From positions 1-39,851 of the forward strand of contig CAMSQM010000026.1 in the NCBI GenBank assembly GCA_947062675.1: a stretch of 39,851 nt of DNA. The letters are read 5' to 3'. This document shows, one piece after another, positions 35,527-39,851 of the stretch (within the stretch, counting starts at the first letter, position 1; each line of letters opens with the position of its first letter). The DNA comes from an uncultured Roseburia sp. Its GTDB lineage: Bacteria > Bacillota > Clostridia > Lachnospirales > Lachnospiraceae. Below the pieces are notes generated by a model that did no database searches, was not told the origin of the DNA, and was given only the letters and a program-made list of their open reading frames with translations. The position numbers and the translations under genes are program-made.

Positions 35527-35567
35527 GCGGATTTGTGAAATTTTCCACACCTTTCAGAACTTTCCCG
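35510..35567. repeat. 13-base perfect inverted repeat spanning the infC promoter
   Basis: CGGGAAAGTTCTG (35510-35522) and CAGAACTTTCCCG (35555-35567) are exact inverted copies 32 bases apart. The first covers part of the spacer and the edge of the -35 box. It also lies just after the gspE stop, so it may instead be a transcript-end hairpin, though no T run follows. Confidence 0.75.
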
Positions 35568-35592
35568 CCCCGCGCTTCGCGGCTGTCTCATT

Positions 35593-37269
35593 TCATTCAC
35601 AGGCGATCCGGACCAGCTCCTCCGGCGTGGTCACCCCCTTTTTCACCAGGATGATCCCGCTCTCCTGCAGAGTGTGCATCCCCTGATGCTCCCGCGCGTA
35701 TGCGACAATCTCTTCCACGGTTGCATGGCAGTTGATCATCCTGCGCACCTGTGCGTCAATGCGGAGGATTTCGTGAATGGCGGCGCGCCCCCGGTAGCCG
35801 GTATGATTGCACTGGGCGCAGCCCCTCCCGCGAACAATCCGCCTGACGTCATCCCCAAGCATACTGCGTTCCTCAGGCGTTGGCTCCATCTCCTGCGCAC
35901 AGTTGTCGCATACTTTGCGCATCAGGCGCTGTGCCACAATGCCCACCAGGGAACTTGCTGCCAGGTAAGTCTCCACTCCCATATCCTCAAGGCGCACAAT
36001 TCCGGACGCCGCGTTATTGGTGTGCAGTGTGCTTAAAACCATATGTCCGGTGATCGCCGCGCGCACAGAGATCTGCGCCGTCTCGCCGTCCCGCGTTTCA
36101 CCCAGCATAATTACATCCGGATCCTGGCGCAGCAGGGCACGCAGACCGGTCTCGAAAGTCAGACCCGCGGCAGGGTTTACCTGGGTCTGGTTAATTCCCG
36201 CCACATTTTTTTCCACCGGATCCTCAATGGTTGAAATGTTGAGTTTCCGCTCCGCAAGGTATTCCAGAATCATATACAGCGTCGTGGATTTGCCGCTTCC
36301 GGTCGGTTCGGTGAGGTAGATGATTCCGTGAGGACTGTTCAGCATCGGAAGAAACCGACGGTAGCTTTCATCCTCCATTCCGAACTGATCCGCATAGTCC
36401 AGCACAACGGAGGAGTTTAACAGGCGGAGCACCGCTTTTTCCCCGAAAACAGTCGGAATCAGGGAAACTCTGATATTGACATAGCCGTTCCCTGCCCTCA
36501 CCCGGAAATGGCCGTCCTGCGGGATCCGTTTTTCCGCGATATCGAGACCGGCCATAATCTTGATGCGGGCAATCAGGGGCGCATGTACGTTGCGCTTCAG
36601 CTGCACATACTCAAGAATCACGCCGTCAATGCGCATGCGGACCCTGGTCTGGCGTTCGGACGGCTCGATGTGAATATCGCTGGCGCTGCTTTTAATGGCG
36701 CGCTCTGTCAGACTGTTGAGCAGATGGATAATGGGTGCTTCCTCTTCCACGTGATCCAGTTCCGCCAGGTCCAGATCATCAAATTCCGCCGCGCCAAATC
36801 CCGCGTCCGCATCTTTTGCCGCCTGTCTGGCGCCCACTTCTGCATAGTAATAAGAAATAGCCTGGTGCAGCGGCTTTTCTTCGCTCAGAAGGATCCGGAG
36901 GTAACATCCGGTCTGCTGGCGCACTTCCTCCAGGGCAAAATAATTCAGCGGATCATTGGTCACCAGCACCATTGTGCCGTTCTTTACCTCCAGCGGGAGG
37001 AACAGATTCTTTTCCGCAAGCTCTTTGTCCACCATCGCAACCGCTTCCAGATCGGCCGCTCTGGACGCCACATCCACAATTTCCAGCTCAAGCCTGCTGG
37101 CAAGCGCCTCCAGCACCTGCTGCTCCGTCACGAAATTCAGTTCAATCAGAATCTGACCGATCCGCCTGTCCCTGTGCTCTTTCTGGTAGATCAGAGCCTC
37201 CTGCATCTGCTGCTCGTTCACATAGCCACGTTCTTCCAGTATCTCCCCGATTCTCAGATTTGTTTTCAA
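35593..37269 (-). CDS. Type IV pilus/type II secretion assembly ATPase (GspE/PilB)
   Basis: 558 residues. N-terminal MshEN-like region (1-145, GEILEERGYVNEQQMQEAL and its repeat GQILIELNFVTEQQVLEAL), then the ATPase: N2 domain with SASDIHIEPSE, Walker A EPTGSGKSTT (321-330; the usual first Gly is Glu), Asp box IEDPVE, Walker B/His box VIMLGETRDGETA and STLHTNNA. A four-Cys zinc site (C454, C457, C484, C487) is present. It powers pilin or pseudopilin assembly with a GspF platform. Last gene of the operon, 26 bases after the PilO-like gene. Confidence 0.93.
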   Translation of the reverse strand: MKTNLRIGEILEERGYVNEQQMQEALIYQKEHRDRRIGQILIELNFVTEQQVLEALASRLELEIVDVASRAADLEAVAMVDKELAEKNLFLPLEVKNGTMVLVTNDPLNYFALEEVRQQTGCYLRILLSEEKPLHQAISYYYAEVGARQAAKDADAGFGAAEFDDLDLAELDHVEEEAPIIHLLNSLTERAIKSSASDIHIEPSERQTRVRMRIDGVILEYVQLKRNVHAPLIARIKIMAGLDIAEKRIPQDGHFRVRAGNGYVNIRVSLIPTVFGEKAVLRLLNSSVVLDYADQFGMEDESYRRFLPMLNSPHGIIYLTEPTGSGKSTTLYMILEYLAERKLNISTIEDPVEKNVAGINQTQVNPAAGLTFETGLRALLRQDPDVIMLGETRDGETAQISVRAAITGHMVLSTLHTNNAASGIVRLEDMGVETYLAASSLVGIVAQRLMRKVCDNCAQEMEPTPEERSMLGDDVRRIVRGRGCAQCNHTGYRGRAAIHEILRIDAQVRRMINCHATVEEIVAYAREHQGMHTLQESGIILVKKGVTTPEELVRIACE

Positions 37270-37294
37270 AACATTCCTCCCCCTGTGCTGTTAT

Positions 37295-38125
37295 TTAAAG
37301 ACTCCAGCCGTACATACAGATATCCAGCTCAAAACGGACATCCGTCTCCTCAAGCACTTCCAGCTCCGGTCCCAGGAAAACCCTCCTGTCCCTGTCCATG
37401 GAGCGGATCCGGATAGCCGGATAATGGTCCGCAACACTGTCAATAAAAGCAAATACAGCCTCCTCGCTTCCGCGCAGCACAAGCGTGGCACCTGTCATCT
37501 GCATATAAATCACAGGCGGCATGGCGCTGTCTGTCCCGGCACCTTCCCCTGTATCTTCCCCCGTTCCGTCAGCGCCTTCTCCTGCATCTTCCCCCGTTCT
37601 GTCAGCGCCTTCTCCAGTATCTTCCCCCGTTCCGTCAGCGCTTTCCCCTGCATCTTCCCCGGTTCCGGTGTCGGCGTCGTCTGTCCCGGGGGCCGTATCT
37701 GTCCCGGATGCACGTTCCGTCCCGTCAGCCGGAGCTTCCCTGATCCCGCTGTGCCATGGATACACCGCCGGAATCTCCCTGCGCGGTTCATCAATGGACA
37801 GGGAAACGGGAAACAGCCCTGCCTGCAGTGCCAGACCGGTGAGAAGTTCATCCACCTGACGACTCTCCATCTGCCCGTAAAACACTGCAGAGATTTCCTT
37901 CAGTTCTTTTTCTTTCTGCTCTGTCAGTCTGGAAAGCCACTCCGCCGACTCTGCGGATTCCCGCATAACCTGAAGCTCCTCCTCCAGTTTTTCCAGCTCC
38001 GCGGCCCTATCCCGGCTGCTTCTTATGCCGGGAAGTACGATAAACCAGACAGTAAGAAATATTATCAGCGCGCATCCCGTCAGTTTCAGCAGAAAAATAT
38101 CCCTTCTGGTCAGTTCCAGCTTCAT
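37295..38125 (-). CDS. PilO-like pilus assembly protein with acidic repeat insert
   Basis: 276 residues: an N-terminal helix (about 12-32, LLKLTGCALIIFLTVWFIVL), a coiled coil (38-75), then a PilO-like extracytoplasmic half interrupted by a Gly/Thr/Asp/Glu-rich segment (about 133-200) containing four 11-residue repeats (GEDTGEGADRT type). The C-terminal beta-alpha fold resumes at about 205 (VIYMQMTGATLVLRGS). PilO pairs with PilN to form the inner-membrane alignment complex. The start overlaps the pilM-pilN gene by 4 bases (ATGA). Family assignment rests on topology, gene order and size more than on sequence motifs. Confidence 0.75.
   Translation of the reverse strand: MKLELTRRDIFLLKLTGCALIIFLTVWFIVLPGIRSSRDRAAELEKLEEELQVMRESAESAEWLSRLTEQKEKELKEISAVFYGQMESRQVDELLTGLALQAGLFPVSLSIDEPRREIPAVYPWHSGIREAPADGTERASGTDTAPGTDDADTGTGEDAGESADGTGEDTGEGADRTGEDAGEGADGTGEDTGEGAGTDSAMPPVIYMQMTGATLVLRGSEEAVFAFIDSVADHYPAIRIRSMDRDRRVFLGPELEVLEETDVRFELDICMYGWSL
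37541..37667 (-). repeat. 33-base tandem repeats in the PilO-like gene
   Basis: Units with ATCTTCCCC at 37553, 37586, 37619 and 37652, exactly 33 bases apart, with few differences between copies. Encodes the acidic 11-residue repeats; in frame. Confidence 0.95.
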
Positions 38126-39609
38126 TCCGCACCTCCTTCCTCCACTGTATTTTCAGCCACTTCCTGCACGTTTACGGCGTCCTCTCCGCCTGACGGCGTC
38201 TTTCCTTCCATTGTACAGGATAGCGAAAGAGTATACCACCCGTTTTCATAGACATAACCCGTGTAATCCACTGTGTAAAACAGGCCCGTTTTCTGCAGTT
38301 TCAGGATATAGGACGGGATATCCAGAACCTCACGGCTGCTGGCGTCAAACACAAGAATCCCTGTTTCCATGTCGCAGCGTGTAATAAAAAGTGTGATGCC
38401 GCTTCCTCCCGCGTTCTGGATGCGGTGCAGCACACTGCTGGAAAATTCCGGATAAGATGACAGCGCGGAAATAGTCTGCCCGGTCTCGGCGATTCCCGCA
38501 TCAAAACGATGCTGCTCCGCCTGCAGGTCCAGAAATTCCCTGTATTTTTTCTGCAGTGTCTCATCTTCCATTTCAGCCTGCAGCGCGCGAATCCTGCGAT
38601 CCGTGTGCAGATTCAGCCCTGCGACGACCGCGGATACCGCAAGACAGCACAGCAGCACCGCTGCAAATGGAAAAACATGGCGGATGAGACCGGCTGTCCG
38701 GTCACCTTTCCATCCCGGGTGTCTGACCGCCCGGGACAGGTCTATCTGTTTTTCTTTCCGCCCCGGGCAGGTCAGTGCCCCGATACAGGGAATCCAGTCC
38801 AGCGCGCTCTCTCCGGCCGGCATCACAGCATTTAATTCTTCCATCATGGGAAAAACCTGTAAATGAAGCCCAAGGATTCCGTCCATCCCCACCTCGAAGT
38901 CATCCTTCCCGCAGCCTGCATAGCGGACTTCCGTGATATTCAGATGTTCTTTATTTCCGGAAAACTGAAGAATTCCGGAGACACTGCGCACAATTTCCGT
39001 TCCAAAATCATATGTGCCACGCTCGCTGAACAGGCGGCTGCGGCTGGAATAGACATAACGCCCTTCCTGACAGAGGACGCTCAGCATACTCTCCTCCTCA
39101 AAAAACAGATAGATTGCAGTGCGCTCCCCGTATTCCGGCAGCTGCCGGAGCACATGAAGATATCCTTCCAGCGGAACCGTGATTTTTCCGACCACAAATC
39201 CCGCTTCCTGACAGATCTTCAGAATATGTTCCAGACTGGCAGCCTCCGCGCCGCCGGCGCAGATATCGACGCCTGTTTTTTTGTCCCGCCGGAGAACGGA
39301 ATAATCCGCAGTCTCATTGCGGAAACTGTCCTCCAGTTCCCGCGCCGCCATTTCCGCGAGCTGTTTCCCCCGCCCGTACGGCAGTGACAGCACGCGGGTC
39401 GCGCACAGGTTCGCCGGAAGTACCAGACACACCGGATCGCGTTTCCATTCTTCCCCGCAGGCTGTCAGTGTGCGCTGCCACCGGTCAAAGGCATCCCCCT
39501 GCCCCTGCAGCCTTAGCTGCTGCACCTCCGAGAGAACAGGTGACTTTCCCGGCAGGCCTCTGGCCGCCAGAATTGTATTTTCCTGAAATGCCAGGACTGT
39601 CTGACTCAT
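38122..39609 (-). CDS. PilM-PilN fusion-like pilus assembly protein
   Basis: 495 residues. The first 300 residues resemble the actin-like PilM/GspL cytoplasmic domain (VLAFQENTILAARGL, TVPLEGYLHVLRQLPEYGER, TYDFGTEIVRSVSGIL). One membrane helix follows (about 310-331, HVFPFAAVLLCCLAVSAVVAG), then a coiled coil (335-375) and a PilN-like periplasmic-type domain (GITLFITRCDMETGILVFDA to the end). In most organisms these are two proteins, PilM and PilN; GspL also joins them. It is the cytoplasm-to-envelope link of the assembly machine. It lies between the gspF tail and the pilO-like gene. Confidence 0.8.
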   Translation of the reverse strand: MSQTVLAFQENTILAARGLPGKSPVLSEVQQLRLQGQGDAFDRWQRTLTACGEEWKRDPVCLVLPANLCATRVLSLPYGRGKQLAEMAARELEDSFRNETADYSVLRRDKKTGVDICAGGAEAASLEHILKICQEAGFVVGKITVPLEGYLHVLRQLPEYGERTAIYLFFEEESMLSVLCQEGRYVYSSRSRLFSERGTYDFGTEIVRSVSGILQFSGNKEHLNITEVRYAGCGKDDFEVGMDGILGLHLQVFPMMEELNAVMPAGESALDWIPCIGALTCPGRKEKQIDLSRAVRHPGWKGDRTAGLIRHVFPFAAVLLCCLAVSAVVAGLNLHTDRRIRALQAEMEDETLQKKYREFLDLQAEQHRFDAGIAETGQTISALSSYPEFSSSVLHRIQNAGGSGITLFITRCDMETGILVFDASSREVLDIPSYILKLQKTGLFYTVDYTGYVYENGWYTLSLSCTMEGKTPSGGEDAVNVQEVAENTVEEGGAE

Positions 39610-39668
39610 TTTCCTCCTCCTTCTGTCCGCTGATGCGGCGTTTTATGTCCGATAAATAGAATCGTCAG

Positions 39669-39801
39669 TTATAGTGCCGTCCCCTCAATCGCCCCGTAGG
39701 ACTGGTATATCGGAAGCATCACCGCAATAATGATAAACCCCACCAGTAATGCCATCAGGCAGATCATAACCGGTTCCAGCAGTGTCACAAGTCTCCTGGT
39801 G
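39669..39801 (-). CDS. Type II secretion/pilus platform protein GspF/PilC, C-terminal fragment
   Basis: Only the last 43 residues: RRLVTLLEPVMICLMALLVG, then a membrane helix and LPIYQSYGAIEGTAL. The LLEPVMI and AVMLPIYQ blocks are the classic C-terminal end of GspF/PilC, the inner-membrane platform protein. The gene is truncated where adapter sequence begins, so the break is a sequencing or assembly limit and not biological. Confidence 0.9.
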
Positions 39802-39851
39802 AGATCGGAAGAGCACACGTCTGAACTCCAGTCACATGTCATGATCTCGTA
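39802..39851. other. Illumina sequencing adapter (contamination, not genomic)
   Basis: From 39802 the sequence is the TruSeq read-1 adapter: AGATCGGAAGAGC at 39802-39814, continuing through the standard adapter to CAGTCAC at 39835. Then come an 8-base index-like segment (39836-39843) and ATCTCGTA, the start of the P7 flow-cell sequence, at 39844-39851. This matches known adapter order exactly. Confidence 0.98.

Noticed and set aside
35333-35548. N-terminal extension of IF-3 (72 extra residues)
   Set aside because: The stretch covers the promoter, leader and terminator of the operon, and an ATT start with an ideal ribosome binding site is present downstream.
37541-37667. Possible CRISPR-like array (regular 33-base repeats)
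   Set aside because: No unique spacers; units are head-to-tail and in frame within a protein gene.
39669-39801. gspF as a genuinely truncated pseudogene
   Set aside because: The break coincides exactly with the start of adapter sequence, so the truncation is technical.

Overview
The window reads as a contig end from an anaerobic Clostridia genome, most probably a Lachnospiraceae gut bacterium. GC content looks close to 50%, with GGAGG-type ribosome binding sites and near-consensus sigma-A promoters with 17-base spacers. The genes are typical of the family: sepF/yggS with a HlyD-like neighbour, a hisZ-dependent short HisG, a HisIE with an extra N-terminal barrel, a DUF5688 protein, and infC-rpmI-rplT beside a TM2 protein. 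This is core chromosome; I see no phage, insertion sequence, CRISPR array, tRNA or rRNA. The last 50 bases (39802-39851) are Illumina sequencing adapter, not genome.

Layout. 1-2518 (minus): HlyD-like protein, yggS and a cut sepF. 2626-7544 (minus): phenylalanine T-box riboswitch, pheS, pheT, queA. 7553-11135 (minus): a strong promoter, 6S RNA (ssrS), a SpoIID/LytB protein and a YihY membrane protein. 11311-15908 (plus): an XRE-cupin regulator followed by potABCD, a self-contained polyamine uptake operon. 16077-16973 (plus): DUF5688 protein. 17036-19140 (minus): two adjacent COG0523/CobW-type metallochaperone GTPases, one with a huge histidine tract and one fused to a YcgQ-like domain. 19349-26106: a small membrane protein (plus), then the histidine operon hisZ-hisG-hisD-hisB-hisIE with an acyltransferase at its end (minus). 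26103-26636 (minus): recU. 26785-29669 (plus): chemotaxis receptor, FMN-binding lipoprotein, DtxR-like regulator. 29747-33621 (minus): YyaL-type thioredoxin-domain protein, ilvC, ilvN. 33731-35526 (minus): TM2 zinc-ribbon protein and the infC-rpmI-rplT operon with an L20-type attenuator leader. 35593-39801 (minus): the end of a type IV pilus/type II secretion-like operon (gspF tail, pilM-pilN fusion, pilO-like, gspE/pilB).

How the genes work together. Several operons carry their own control device: charged tRNA-Phe sensing for pheST, ribosomal protein L20 feedback for infC-rpmI-rplT together with an AUU start codon for IF-3, and a dedicated regulator for polyamine import. The his operon is incomplete here (no hisA, hisF, hisH or hisC) and ilvN has no ilvB beside it, so both pathways must be completed elsewhere.

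The window does not contain an obviously new system. The most interesting protein architectures are the HisA-like/HisI/HisE fusion whose barrel lacks both catalytic aspartates, the GTPase-YcgQ-domain fusion paired with a histidine-rich GTPase, and the PilM-PilN fusion followed by a PilO-like protein with an acidic tandem-repeat insert.
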